From Chromohalobacter beijerinckii (GTDB lineage Bacteria; Pseudomonadota; Gammaproteobacteria; Pseudomonadales; Halomonadaceae), in assembly GCF_023061185.1 (NCBI RefSeq), contig NZ_JAKGAK010000017.1, forward strand, positions 1 through 64,000: a stretch of 64,000 nt of DNA. The letters run 5' to 3'. A model generated the notes under the pieces. It was given only the letters and a program-made list of their open reading frames with translations, was not told the origin of the DNA and did no database searches. The position numbers were made by a program, and so were the translations under genes. Below, in pieces: positions 28,888 through 38,049 of the stretch (positions within the stretch are counted from its first letter, which is position 1; each line of letters begins with the position of its first letter).

Positions 28888-30066
28888 ATGTCGCGTTCTC
28901 CTTCCGGCGATCGGGTTGCGTTGTGGCGTAATCCAACGTTTCGTGCCTATGTACTACAAGGTGTGTTATTAGCGGCGTTAGTGGCGCTAATTGGTTTTAT
29001 CGTCGCCAATACGATGGCCAACCTCGAAGCAAGAGGAATCTCCACGGGGTTCGGTTTCCTCGATGAGCGCGCGGGCTTTTCCATTCCGCAGACGTTGATC
29101 GAATATTCCGGCGACAGTACCTATGGACGTACCTTTATCGTCGGCCTGCTCAATACCTTGCTGGTCTCGGCATTGGGCATCGTAGTCGCGACGATCATCG
29201 GTTTCGCGGTAGGGATTGCCAGGCTGTCGCCGAATTGGCTATTGGCGCGCTTGGCGGGCGCCTATGTGGAAATCTTTCGTAACATCCCCCTGCTGGTCCA
29301 GATCTTGTTCTGGTATTTCGCGGTGCTGCAGGCATTACCCAGCCCGCGTCAAAGCCTCAGCCTGTTGGAAATCGTCTTTATCAATGTGCGCGGCTTGGTC
29401 ATTCCCGACCCGCAGCCACTCAGCGGGTTCGCGGCGACCCCCTGGGCCCTGCTGGTGGGCATCGTCGCGGCGATCGCGCTGGGTGTTTATGCGAAGCGTC
29501 GCCAGCTCCGCACCGGCAAGGCGTTGCCGATCTATTGGCTGGGCGCGGGCTTGATCATCGGTACGCCGCTAGTGGTGTTCCTGATCACGGGGGCGCCGCT
29601 CGAGTGGTCCATCCCTGAGCTCAAAGGCTTCAACTTCAGCGGTGGCGTGAGGGTCCTGCCTGAGCTGGTGGCTTTGTGGTTGGCTTTGTCGATCTATACG
29701 GCCGCGTTCATTGCCGAGATCGTGCGCTCGGGCATCCAGTCGGTTCCCGAGGGACAGGTCGAGGCGGCCAATGCGCTGAGCCTGCCGGGCGGCATTACCT
29801 TGCGCAAGGTGGTGATTCCTCAGGCGATGCGCGTCATCGTGCCGCAACTGACGAGCCAGTATCTGAATCTCATCAAGAACTCCTCGTTGGCCACGGCGAT
29901 CGGTTATCCCGACTTGGTGGCTGTCTTCTCGGGCACGACCCTCAATCAGACCGGACAGGCCATCGAGATCGTTGCCATGACCATGGCCGTGTATCTGGTG
30001 ATCAGCCTGGTGGTATCGGCACTGATGAATGTTTATAACGCGCGTACGTTGCTCAAGGAGCGTTGA
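28888..30066 (+). CDS. aapQ: General L-amino acid ABC transporter, permease
   Basis: 392 residues. It is a long PAAT permease with an extra periplasmic/transmembrane stretch in the middle (about 150-230), as is usual for AapQ. The permease-ATPase contact loop is EAANALSLPGGITLRKVVIPQAMRV (key residues EAA...G...P). NTLLVSALGIVVATIIGFAVG starts the binding-protein-dependent transport domain. It ends one base before the aapM start. Confidence 0.94.
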   Translation: MSRSPSGDRVALWRNPTFRAYVLQGVLLAALVALIGFIVANTMANLEARGISTGFGFLDERAGFSIPQTLIEYSGDSTYGRTFIVGLLNTLLVSALGIVVATIIGFAVGIARLSPNWLLARLAGAYVEIFRNIPLLVQILFWYFAVLQALPSPRQSLSLLEIVFINVRGLVIPDPQPLSGFAATPWALLVGIVAAIALGVYAKRRQLRTGKALPIYWLGAGLIIGTPLVVFLITGAPLEWSIPELKGFNFSGGVRVLPELVALWLALSIYTAAFIAEIVRSGIQSVPEGQVEAANALSLPGGITLRKVVIPQAMRVIVPQLTSQYLNLIKNSSLATAIGYPDLVAVFSGTTLNQTGQAIEIVAMTMAVYLVISLVVSALMNVYNARTLLKER

Positions 30067-30067
30067 G

Positions 30068-31177
30068 ATGGCCGGTGAATCCATGCGTGATGTGATGATT
30101 GAAGCGCGGCGTCCACCCAATGCGCACCGGGGCGTCGTGAAGTGGTTACAGCGCAATCTGTTTAACGGCCCTATCAATAGCGTGGTGTCGGTGATCACCA
30201 TTGGCGTATTGCTATGGGCATTGTGGCCTTTCGTGCAATGGGCCTTGATTCAGGCCGACTGGCTCGGTGACTCGCGTCAGGCGTGCAGTGGCGAAGGCGC
30301 CTGCTGGGTGTTCATCAGTGCTCGGTTCGAGTCGATCATCTATGGCTTCTACCCCGAGGCGGCGCGCTGGCGGGTGGATATCGTCTTCGCGTTGATGGCT
30401 GGACTGCTTGCCTGGTTGGCGATTCCCAGGATCCCGGGTAAACGCTGGGCCGCGATCATCGCAGTGATCGGCTTTCCGATCGCGGCGTATGTCCTGCTTC
30501 TGGGTGGCCATTTCGGGCTGATGCACGTTTCGACCCGTAATTGGGGCGGACTGATGCTGACCCTGACCGTGGCCACGATCGGTATCGTCGGCTCGTTACC
30601 GATCGGGATCATACTGGCCTTGGGGCGGCGTTCGAACATGCCGCTGGTCAGGGCGGTGAGCGTCGTCTTCATCGAATTCTGGCGCGGCGTGCCACTCATC
30701 ACTGTGTTGTTCATGGCCTCGGTGATGTTGCCACTGTTCGTGCCGACCGAGGTCGAGTTCGACAAGCTCCTGCGTGCCCTGGTGGGGATCATGCTGTTCT
30801 GGAGTGCCTACATGGCGGAAGTCATCCGTGGCGGGCTACAGGCCATTCCCAGTGGGCAGGATGAAGCGGGTAAGGCGCTGGGACTCGGGTATTGGCATCG
30901 AATGGGACTGATCGTGTTGCCTCAAGCCTTGAAGCTGGTCATCCCAGGGATCGTTAATACCTTCATTGCGCTGTTCAAGGATACCTCGCTGGTCTTGATC
31001 ATCGGGCTGTTCGATCTGCTGGCGATCATCCGCGCGGGCCTGACCGATAGTGATTGGCTGGGCTTTGCCACCGAAGGGTACGTGTTTGCCGCGCTGGTGT
31101 TCTGGGTGTTCTGTTTCAGCATGTCGCGTTATAGCCAGTACATCGAGAAGCGCCTACAGACAGGCCACACGAACTGA
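30068..31177 (+). CDS. aapM: General L-amino acid ABC transporter, permease
   Basis: 369 residues from the ATG at 30068, with AAGGAG upstream inside the end of aapQ. Several membrane segments are followed by the PAAT permease domain (GLMLTLTVATIGIVGSLPIG onward) and an intact EAA loop (DEAGKALGLGYW...LPQALK). It pairs with AapQ to form the channel. Confidence 0.94.
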   Translation: MAGESMRDVMIEARRPPNAHRGVVKWLQRNLFNGPINSVVSVITIGVLLWALWPFVQWALIQADWLGDSRQACSGEGACWVFISARFESIIYGFYPEAARWRVDIVFALMAGLLAWLAIPRIPGKRWAAIIAVIGFPIAAYVLLLGGHFGLMHVSTRNWGGLMLTLTVATIGIVGSLPIGIILALGRRSNMPLVRAVSVVFIEFWRGVPLITVLFMASVMLPLFVPTEVEFDKLLRALVGIMLFWSAYMAEVIRGGLQAIPSGQDEAGKALGLGYWHRMGLIVLPQALKLVIPGIVNTFIALFKDTSLVLIIGLFDLLAIIRAGLTDSDWLGFATEGYVFAALVFWVFCFSMSRYSQYIEKRLQTGHTN

Positions 31178-31222
31178 ACCACAACGACTAAACCAATAAC
31201 GATAACGCCAAGGAACTGCATC

Positions 31223-31990
31223 ATGAGCCAAGCGACTGCTACCTCTCACGGCGACACGCCGATGATCGAGATGACGGGTCTCAACAAGTGGTACGGCGAT
31301 TTTCACGTTCTGCGCGATATCGACCTGACAGTGAAGCGCGGCGAGCGCATCGTCGTGTGCGGTCCTTCGGGGTCGGGCAAGTCAACGTTGATTCGTTGCA
31401 TCAACCATCTCGAAACTCACCAGCAAGGCGAGATCGTGGTCAATGGCGTGCCCATGACTCAGGACGTCAAGCGCATTGAGCAGATTCGCCGCAACGTGGG
31501 CATGGTGTTCCAGCACTTCAACCTGTTTCCGCACCTCAGCGTGCTGGAGAACTGCTGCCTGTCACAGACGTGGGTGCAGAAGAAACCGCGCGCCGATGCC
31601 GAAAAGACCGCGATGGAGTATCTGGAGCGCGTGCAGATCGCCGATCAAGCGTACAAGTACCCGGGGCAATTATCGGGCGGGCAGCAGCAGCGTGTGGCGA
31701 TCGCGCGGGCGCTTTGCATGCGACCCGAGGTGATGTTGTTCGATGAGCCGACGTCGGCGCTCGACCCTGAAATGATCAAGGAAGTGCTCGATGTCATGGT
31801 CGAGCTGGCCCGCGAAGGCATGACCATGCTTTGCGTTACGCACGAGATGGGCTTTGCCAAGACCGTGGCTGACCGTGTCATTTTCATGGACCAAGGGCAG
31901 ATCATCGAAGAGGCGCCACCGGAGACGTTCTTCAATAATCCGCGTTCCGAGCGCACCAAGCTGTTCCTCAGTCAGATTCTCGGCCACTAG
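31223..31990 (+). CDS. aapP: General L-amino acid ABC transporter, ATPase
   Basis: 255 residues. It has Walker [11 protein letters not shown], signature [15 protein letters not shown], Walker [15 protein letters not shown] and the switch His in CVTHEMGFA. The 45 bases before it contain an AAGGA site. It powers AapQM. The operon ends here. Confidence 0.95.
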   Translation: MSQATATSHGDTPMIEMTGLNKWYGDFHVLRDIDLTVKRGERIVVCGPSGSGKSTLIRCINHLETHQQGEIVVNGVPMTQDVKRIEQIRRNVGMVFQHFNLFPHLSVLENCCLSQTWVQKKPRADAEKTAMEYLERVQIADQAYKYPGQLSGGQQQRVAIARALCMRPEVMLFDEPTSALDPEMIKEVLDVMVELAREGMTMLCVTHEMGFAKTVADRVIFMDQGQIIEEAPPETFFNNPRSERTKLFLSQILGH

Positions 31991-32010
31991 CGGGGCGACG
32001 TGCTCAAGCG

Positions 32011-32475
32011 CTAGAGGCTGGGTTCCTGGCGTTGGGAGGGAGCCGCTGGCTGGCGTTTTGCGGTGGCTGGCTGGCGGGGCTGTGTCACGCGCGCTTGGCC
32101 CACCACGCCTTCATCGGGGTCGAGCGGCTTCGCCGTGCTGATCCAGGCTTGCTCTGGGTCGTGTATGGCCGGTCGCCGGTCGATGGCGCGTGTCATCACG
32201 TCACCGGGGGCAAAGCCGTCTCGGCGTGCCTGTATGTGGTGCGGCGCCATCCATAACTCGGCGAACAGGCGCACCAATGCCATACCAAGCAGCAGCACAC
32301 CCCCACCGAGCGCAAGCATCGGCCAGCTTTCCTGCCACGATAGCCCGCTTGCCGCCGGTGCATGGCGCCATAGCCAGGCACCGCCGGCCAACAGCAGGCC
32401 GATTTGCAGGATACAGTGAGAAAAGATCAACGTCCGTCGCGGTAGTGGGCGACGCATCAATATAAAGTCGCGCAT
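32011..32475 (-). CDS. Small membrane protein, function unknown
   Basis: 154 residues. A short basic N-terminus (RRPLPRR) is followed by two membrane segments (about 15-37 and 53-73), the second ending in RLFAELWMAPHHIQ. A soluble, proline- and charge-rich C-terminal half of about 75 residues follows. The two-helix layout with RLFAEL after helix 2 recalls DUF4282-type proteins, but the match is weak. It is convergent with aapP. Confidence 0.6.
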   Translation of the reverse strand: MRDFILMRRPLPRRTLIFSHCILQIGLLLAGGAWLWRHAPAASGLSWQESWPMLALGGGVLLLGMALVRLFAELWMAPHHIQARRDGFAPGDVMTRAIDRRPAIHDPEQAWISTAKPLDPDEGVVGQARVTQPRQPATAKRQPAAPSQRQEPSL

Positions 32476-32679
32476 GTCGCTCTCCCTGGCAGATAGCGCT
32501 TGTAGCCGGTGATTCCTGTCCAGCGACGCGATGTTAGCAGGTTTACGTCAAGCGTGAACCTGTTGTTGTCATGCCACATAGATGTCGCGGCGCGCCGACG
32601 CTTGCCGCGAGGTTGACAGAAATATGCTGGGTTTCGATGCTTGAAGGGCTGCCTTTCACGCGAAGAGGCGACCGGACAT

Positions 32680-32702
32680 CAACGGCGCAGGAGGCGCCGT
32701 TG
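32680..32702 (+). other. Stem-loop in the leader of the host-attachment-type gene
   Basis: CAACGGCGC and GCGCCGTTG form a perfect 9-bp stem around AGGAG, 38 bases before the start codon. TTGACA at 32613-32618 may be a -35 upstream, but a good -10 at the right spacing is not clear. The hairpin could affect mRNA stability or translation. Confidence 0.4.
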
Positions 32703-32740
32703 TCCCGAGATGCCGGTGAACCCCGATCAAGGAGTCAGAC

Positions 32741-33175
32741 ATGAACAAACGTTATATCGTGACCGCCAATGCCTCGCGTGCGCGTGTCTTCGCGCATCAA
32801 GCCGGCGTGGTTCGTGAAGTCGATACGTTGATTCATCCCGAGGGCCGTTTGCATACCGGCGATCTGCGTACGGGGGGGAAAGGAGAATCCGACGATGCGG
32901 CATCGCATTCTCCGCGTCAGTCCGGTAATGACGATGCCACGATGGAAAAGCATGCCGCGTTCTTCGCCAAGGAGGTCGCCGACTATCTCCGCCAGTCGCG
33001 TACTCAAGGGAAAGCCGATGAGTTCATCATTGCCGCCGCGCCGCACTTCTTGGGCCTGATTCGTCAGAAACTCGATAAGCCAACCCAGGCTTGCGTCATC
33101 CATACTTTGGATAAAGACCTATCGAGTGCCGATGAAGCAGAGTTGGCCGAGAAGTTTCGCCCACCCCTAAATTGA
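32741..33175 (+). CDS. Host attachment family protein
   Basis: 144 residues, small and soluble. The start YIVTANASRARVFAHQ and the middle DEFIIAAAPHFLGLIRQKLD are typical of proteins annotated as 'host attachment protein', related to the Rhizobium radiobacter attachment gene and to archaeal-release-factor-like folds. The true role is not established and no secretion signal is present. A strong AAGGAG lies before the ATG. It stands alone between unrelated genes. Confidence 0.85.
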   Translation: MNKRYIVTANASRARVFAHQAGVVREVDTLIHPEGRLHTGDLRTGGKGESDDAASHSPRQSGNDDATMEKHAAFFAKEVADYLRQSRTQGKADEFIIAAAPHFLGLIRQKLDKPTQACVIHTLDKDLSSADEAELAEKFRPPLN

Positions 33176-33275
33176 TGTGAAAATTCGAATCAATATGAAT
33201 AAGCGTCTCGCTTAAAGTTTTTTCCATGAGTGCCGTTAATCAAGGGAGGCATCCCCCAACGATAGGCACTCATTA

Positions 33276-35118
33276 ATGTTCACATCGCTCCGCACCCGGA
33301 TCATGGTGGCTTGCGTCGCCATGATCCTGGTCGCCTTGGCCGCTACCGGCGGCGTCAGTTACTGGCTCGTCAGCCAGCAACAACGCACGACCAATATCGA
33401 TATGCTGAGCGCCGTGGCGCGTGGCAATGTCGATGCCATCGAAGACTGGGCGGCCAGCAAGAAACGCTTGATCGAAGCGCTGCCCCCCGCGCTTGATAGC
33501 GACGACTTCGTTCCCGCCTTGCAACAGACCGCTGCGGCTGGCGGCTTCAGTCAGGTCTACGTCGGCCTGCCGGACAAGCGTCTGATTACCAACGACAACT
33601 GGCAACCGCCGGAAGATTACGATCCGACCCAGCGCCCCTGGTATCAATCAGCCGTGGAAACAGGCGATACCGTGGTCAGTCCGCCTTATCTGGACATGGT
33701 GACCGACAGTCTGGTGGTTGCGTTTGCCACGCCGGTCATCGAAGACGGCGAGACCCGAGCGGTGATTGGTGCTGACGTCAGCTTGGCGGATGTGACTGAA
33801 AATGTGACCTCGATCCACCCTACCCCGAGCAGCTTCGCGATGCTCGTGAACCGTGACGACAATGTCGTGGCATATCGAGACGCTGACCTGATGCTGGAAT
33901 CAGCGTCGGCTCTGGACGATACGCTCACGTCGGCTTGGCTGGATACGCTGATCGATGACGGAGAACCGCGCGAAACGGTCATCGAAGGTCGTGATGTGTT
34001 GCTCTATGGCGTTCCCGTGCCCGGAAACCAACTGGCGCTTGATCATCGCGCTGGACCTCGCCGAAGCCAACGCCGGCGTGCAAGGCGTACTGCATTCCAC
34101 GCTCATCGCGATGGTCCTATCTGGCTTGATTGCCGCCTTGCTGCTGTGGGCACTGCTATCCCCCGTCTTCCGCCGCCTGCGCCTGGCGCGCGATGCGATG
34201 TTCGACATTGCCTCCGGCGAAGGCGATCTGACACGAAGGCTCGAGATCGACGGCCGCGATGAAGTGGCGCAAATCGCCCAGGGCTTCAATGGCTTCGCCG
34301 ATGCCGTCAACGATGTGTTGCTCGAAGTCCGTGCCAGCAGCACCTCGGTGAGCGAGGCTTCTAGTGAAATCGCCCACGGCAGCCAGGATCTCTCGCGACG
34401 TACCGAACAGGCGGCTTCCAGCTTGCAGGAAACATCTACTGCCATGGAGCAGATCGCCAGCACGGTGGAAAATACCGCGCATTCTGCCAATCAGGCCGAC
34501 CAACTCTCCCAAGAGGCGACCACTGCGGCCAATCATGGTGGAGAGATCGCACGCAAGGCGGTCGATACCATGGAAGAGGTCAATGCCCAGACGACGCAGA
34601 TTTCCGATATCGTGCGCTTGATCGACGAGATTGCCTTCCAGACCAACCTTCTCGCGCTCAATGCCTCGGTCGAGGCGGCGCGCGCCGGCGAGCAGGGTCG
34701 CGGTTTCGCGGTGGTTGCCAATGAGGTGCGCCAACTGGCGAGCCGCTCGGCCTCGGCGGCCGATGACATCAAGAAGCTGATTGATGCCTCGGTGACCCAA
34801 ACCCGCGAGGGTACCGATATGGTGCGCATGGCGGGTGACAGCATGCAGGAAATCGTCACCGCCGTGGCGCGGGTCTCCGATGTCCTCGCCGAGATCAACG
34901 CCGCTACGCAGGAACAAAGCCAAGGCGTGACCCAGGTCAACCAGGCCGTCAACGACCTTGATCAAATGACCCAGCACAACGCCTCCATGGTCGAGGAATC
35001 TACCGTGGCTGCCGAGCAGATGCGTGACCAAGCCGGACGCCTGGCCGAAGTCGTGGGGCGCTTCAGCCTGCGTGAGGACGGACACTCGCAGACACGCCCG
35101 GCGTTGACCAAATCCTAG
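33276..35118 (+). pseudogene. Methyl-accepting chemotaxis protein with dCache amino-acid-sensing domain, frameshifted
   Basis: Two frames join into one 613-residue receptor if one A is removed from AAA at 34025-34027, so that ...[18 protein letters not shown]... reads through. Order: membrane segment 10-32; periplasmic dCache domain to about 270; second membrane segment ([20 protein letters not shown]); HAMP; methyl-accepting signalling domain with the hairpin tip [24 protein letters not shown]. In the dCache domain Y115, R120, W122, Y123, Y138, D140 and D167 match the spacing of the amino-acid-binding motif of PctA-type receptors. As sequenced, the sensor half is cut off from the signalling half after about 250 residues. 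A good terminator follows. Confidence 0.85.
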
Positions 35119-35145
35119 GCCACGTAATCTCTCCACTTCCTTCTA

Positions 35146-35177
35146 CGGCCCATCGGCATACGCCGATGGGCCGTTTT
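35146..35177 (+). terminator. Rho-independent terminator after the chemoreceptor gene
   Basis: CGGCCCATCGGC and GCCGATGGGCCG form a perfect 12-bp stem with an ATAC loop followed by TTTT. It ends four bases before the convergent LysR gene's stop. Confidence 0.9.
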
Positions 35178-35180
35178 CGA

Positions 35181-36107
35181 TCAAGGCACGGCGGGTAGGT
35201 CGATGTCGTCGCTGCGCTGGATTCCTGCGGTCATCTCGCGGCACAGGCGCAAGAATTCGCGCATGGCGGTGGTGAGGTATTTGTGACGATGCCAGATGAA
35301 GGTGAATTGGCGCGTCAGGTCGAGTTCCGGGGTGGCGATGGGCACTAGGCTGCCGCGCCGAAAGGCGTCGCGTAGGGCCAGGTGCGAGACACAGCCGATG
35401 CCAAGCCCCGATTCCACCGCGCGCTTGATCGCCTCGGTATGCTCCAGCTCGAGCAGTACGTTGAGCCGGCCGCGCCGGTGGCGCATTGCTTGATCCAGCG
35501 TACGGCGCGTTCCCGAGCCCTCCTCACGCATGATCCAATCCTCGCCCATCAGCGTTTCCAGGTCCGCCTGACCGGCGTTGGCAAGGGGATGTCGCGGCGA
35601 GCAGAACACGGTGAGTTCATCCTCGACCCAGGGCTGCATGACGATGTCATCGTGTTGGCAGTCGCCCTCGATCAGCCCCAAGTCCAGGTCGTGATGGGTG
35701 ATGCGGTCGACGATGGAGGCCGTGTTGCGCACGTGCAGGCGCACGCGGCTCCCGGGATGGCGGCGCATGAAGTCGCTGATCAGCAGGGTGGCGAGGTAAT
35801 TGCCGATGGTCAGCGTTGCGCCGACGTCCAGCGAGCCGATGCCGCGCTGGCCCTTGAGCAGCTCCTCTATCTCCTCGCCGCGATCAAGCAGCGCTACGGC
35901 CTTGGGCAGTAACTGAAAGCCCAGTGCATTGAGCTTTAGCCGCTTGCCGATGCGATCGAGCAGTTGGCAGTCGAATTGTCGCTCCAGCTCCGCGAGGGCC
36001 GTGCTGGTGGCCGACTGCGACATCGCCAGACGCTGCGCTGCGCGGGACACACTTTCATGCTGCGCGATGGCGACGAAGACTTCGAGTTGGCGCAGTGTGT
36101 AACGCAT
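35181..36107 (-). CDS. LysR-family regulator divergent from fpr (FinR-like)
   Basis: 308 residues. The N-terminal HTH is SVSRAAQRLAMSQSATSTAL, followed by a substrate-binding domain. It is divergent from the ferredoxin-NADP reductase gene. The same arrangement exists for finR-fpr in Pseudomonas, where the LysR protein activates fpr under oxidative stress. I infer the same role here. The inverted repeat at 36140-36165 is a candidate binding site. The ATG at 36107 has CAGGAG upstream. Confidence 0.85.
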   Translation of the reverse strand: MRYTLRQLEVFVAIAQHESVSRAAQRLAMSQSATSTALAELERQFDCQLLDRIGKRLKLNALGFQLLPKAVALLDRGEEIEELLKGQRGIGSLDVGATLTIGNYLATLLISDFMRRHPGSRVRLHVRNTASIVDRITHHDLDLGLIEGDCQHDDIVMQPWVEDELTVFCSPRHPLANAGQADLETLMGEDWIMREEGSGTRRTLDQAMRHRRGRLNVLLELEHTEAIKRAVESGLGIGCVSHLALRDAFRRGSLVPIATPELDLTRQFTFIWHRHKYLTTAMREFLRLCREMTAGIQRSDDIDLPAVP

Positions 36108-36139
36108 GGCGATCTCCTGGTGGTTTCATCGGCCACCCT

Positions 36140-36165
36140 ATATCGGCTAGATAGATAACCGATAT
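36140..36165. promoter_or_regulatory. Inverted repeat, candidate LysR-type operator
   Basis: ATATCGG (36140-36146) and CCGATAT (36159-36165) with a 12-base spacer, between the divergent LysR and fpr genes. Arm spacing fits the T-N11-A style of LysR sites. Confidence 0.6.
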
Positions 36166-36178
36166 TCATATAATTCAT

Positions 36179-36208
36179 TTAACAGATATATTGGCGCAGT
36201 CTTATAAT
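36179..36208 (+). promoter_or_regulatory. Sigma-70-type promoter of fpr
   Basis: TTAACA (36179-36184), 18-base spacer, TATAAT (36203-36208). It starts 14 bases downstream of the LysR-type inverted repeat, a normal position for activation. The leader would be about 50 bases. Confidence 0.7.
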
Positions 36209-36266
36209 TAGCGCAACTTCCATTTCAGCAGTTAATGCTTTCCGGTTATAAGTTAAGGAGCGTCTC

Positions 36267-37043
36267 GTGAGTAAACTGGCACTTGAAGAAGTTCTCAGCG
36301 TTCATCACTGGAACGATACCCTGTTCAGTTTCCGCACCACGCGTGAGCGTAGTCTGCGCTTCAAGAACGGCCAGTTCGTGATGATCGGCCTGGAAGCCGA
36401 CAGTAAGCCGCTGCTGCGGGCCTACTCGGTGGCCAGCCCCAATTACGAGGATCACCTCGAGTTCTTCAGTATCAAGGTGCAGGACGGTCCGCTGACCTCT
36501 CGGCTGCAGCATCTCAAGGTCGGCGATCAGATCATGGTCAGCCGCAAGCCCACCGGTACGCTGGTCGTCGATGACCTGCTGCCGGGTCGCAATCTCTACT
36601 TGCTGTCCACTGGCACCGGCCTGGCGCCGTTCATGAGCCTGATCCAGGATCCGGAAGTCTACGAACGTTTCGAGAAGATCGTGCTGATCCACGGCGTGCG
36701 TACCGTTAGCGAGCTGGCCTACGCCGACTTCATTACCAAGGACCTGCCGGCCCATGAGTACCTGGGCGAGGAGATCAGCGAGAAGTTGGTCTACTATCCC
36801 ACGGTAACGCGTGAAGAGTTTCACACCATGGGGCGCCTGACCGATCATATCCGTAGCGGTAAGCTCTTTGCCGATACCGGTCTCCCCGAGCTCGACCCCA
36901 AGCAAGACCGCGCGATGATCTGCGGCAGCCCGGCGATGCTCGACGACACTAGCGCCATGCTCGACGAGCTGGGCTTCAACATCTCGCCGCGCATGGGTGA
37001 GCCCGGCGACTACGTCATCGAGCGTGCCTTCGTCGAGAAGTGA
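36267..37043 (+). CDS. fpr: Ferredoxin--NADP+ reductase
   Basis: 258 residues with a GTG start preceded by AAGGAG at ideal spacing. It moves electrons between NADPH and ferredoxin or flavodoxin through FAD. The FAD-binding RAYSVASPNYEDHLEF, the NADP-binding STGTGLAPFMSLI and the C-terminal MICGSPAML stretch are present, as in bacterial-type FPRs. A terminator follows. Divergent from a FinR-like LysR gene, so likely induced by redox stress. Confidence 0.96.
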   Translation: MSKLALEEVLSVHHWNDTLFSFRTTRERSLRFKNGQFVMIGLEADSKPLLRAYSVASPNYEDHLEFFSIKVQDGPLTSRLQHLKVGDQIMVSRKPTGTLVVDDLLPGRNLYLLSTGTGLAPFMSLIQDPEVYERFEKIVLIHGVRTVSELAYADFITKDLPAHEYLGEEISEKLVYYPTVTREEFHTMGRLTDHIRSGKLFADTGLPELDPKQDRAMICGSPAMLDDTSAMLDELGFNISPRMGEPGDYVIERAFVEK

Positions 37044-37072
37044 TCGACGGCAGTGTTCCGGCGTGACACGAG

Positions 37073-37099
37073 AAGCCTCTGACATCGTCAGGGGCTTTT
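37073..37099 (+). terminator. Rho-independent terminator of fpr
   Basis: AAGCCTCTGAC and GTCAGGGGCTT pair over 11 positions (one T-G) with an ATC loop, followed by TTTT counting the stem end. It lies between convergent fpr and the YkvA gene. Confidence 0.85.
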
Positions 37100-37110
37100 G
37101 CTATGGGCAC

Positions 37111-37509
37111 TCACAACCATTTGGGCATGGCTTGCTCGGCGCGGGCCTTGACGTCGTCGTCGATGTAGACCGACACCGCGATCAGCGCGGCACCGAGCAC
37201 GCTGGCGTCATCGACGTAACCGCCGGCGGGGATCAGGTCGGGAATCGCGTCCAACGGCGAGATGAAATATCCCAGTGCACCGAAGATCGTGGTCTTCGCC
37301 CATACCGGAACATCGGGACGCTGCAGCACAAAGTAGAGCTGGAGCGCTCGTCGCGTAACCTCACGGCCAGCTCGGCGCCCGTAGCGGGTGATCTTGTGCC
37401 AGAAACGCTGCTCCTGGAACGTGTCCGCGTATGCCACCGCTTCTCCCGGCACCACATCGGTGGTGTCGGGCAGCGGTGTCTCTTCGATGGGGTCATGGCG
37501 TGGCGTCAT
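37111..37509 (-). CDS. YkvA family (DUF1232) membrane protein
   Basis: 132 residues. The DUF1232 core is at about 70-110: TIFGALGYFISPLDAIPDLIP followed by GYVDDASVLGAAL. The acidic, proline-containing N-terminal 40 residues are variable. Function unknown for the family. Convergent with fpr. Confidence 0.88.
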   Translation of the reverse strand: MTPRHDPIEETPLPDTTDVVPGEAVAYADTFQEQRFWHKITRYGRRAGREVTRRALQLYFVLQRPDVPVWAKTTIFGALGYFISPLDAIPDLIPAGGYVDDASVLGAALIAVSVYIDDDVKARAEQAMPKWL

Positions 37510-37654
37510 ACACGCTCCTCGCGACTAGGGTAGGCATCTTCAATGGTAGCGGGTCGATCAGGCCAGGGCGGGATTCATCACCATGATCTAGGCGGCCTGA
37601 ACTATGGGAGCGTGTTGCTCCCATAACTTCTGACAACGCATTATCCCACGGGTA

Positions 37655-37930
37655 TTACGACTTGGCGCCACCTTGGAAAGCGATATCCAGTGAGATAGCG
37701 GTATCCTTGGGCACATTGACCACACTCAAGGCGTGTTGCGTCATATCGCGGCGCAGTGCTTCGTATTCTTCGCCACCCGCCATGCGTAGCTCCTCGAGCT
37801 GATGCTCGGTGACTTCTTGGCTGCCGAGGTAGTTCTTGGCAGTCTTGCGCAGGGCATCCCCCGTCTCGCCACCTGCGATCATGTGGAAGTCGTCGGTGTC
37901 CATGCCGGCGTTTTCGATGATGATTTCCAT
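37655..37930 (-). CDS. Small acidic protein, function unknown
   Basis: 91 residues, soluble, without signal peptide or membrane segment. It has a helical middle (ALRKTAKNYLGSQEVTEHQLEEL) and a C-terminus that looks beta-like (VNVPKDTAISLDIAFQGG). I do not recognise the family. A GAGGAGATGACGAA stretch precedes the ATG, supporting translation. It is flanked by the YkvA gene and an oxidoreductase gene, with no clear link to either. Confidence 0.65.
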   Translation of the reverse strand: MEIIIENAGMDTDDFHMIAGGETGDALRKTAKNYLGSQEVTEHQLEELRMAGGEEYEALRRDMTQHALSVVNVPKDTAISLDIAFQGGAKS

Positions 37931-38049
37931 TTCGTCATCTCCTCGTCGTGAGTAAAGCGCGACACCTTTATGTGCCGTGCCCCTTCAAGATAGGTGCCAT
38001 GCCGGGACGAGCTCAAGGACTATCGGGCGACCGATAGTGTCTGTCGTGG

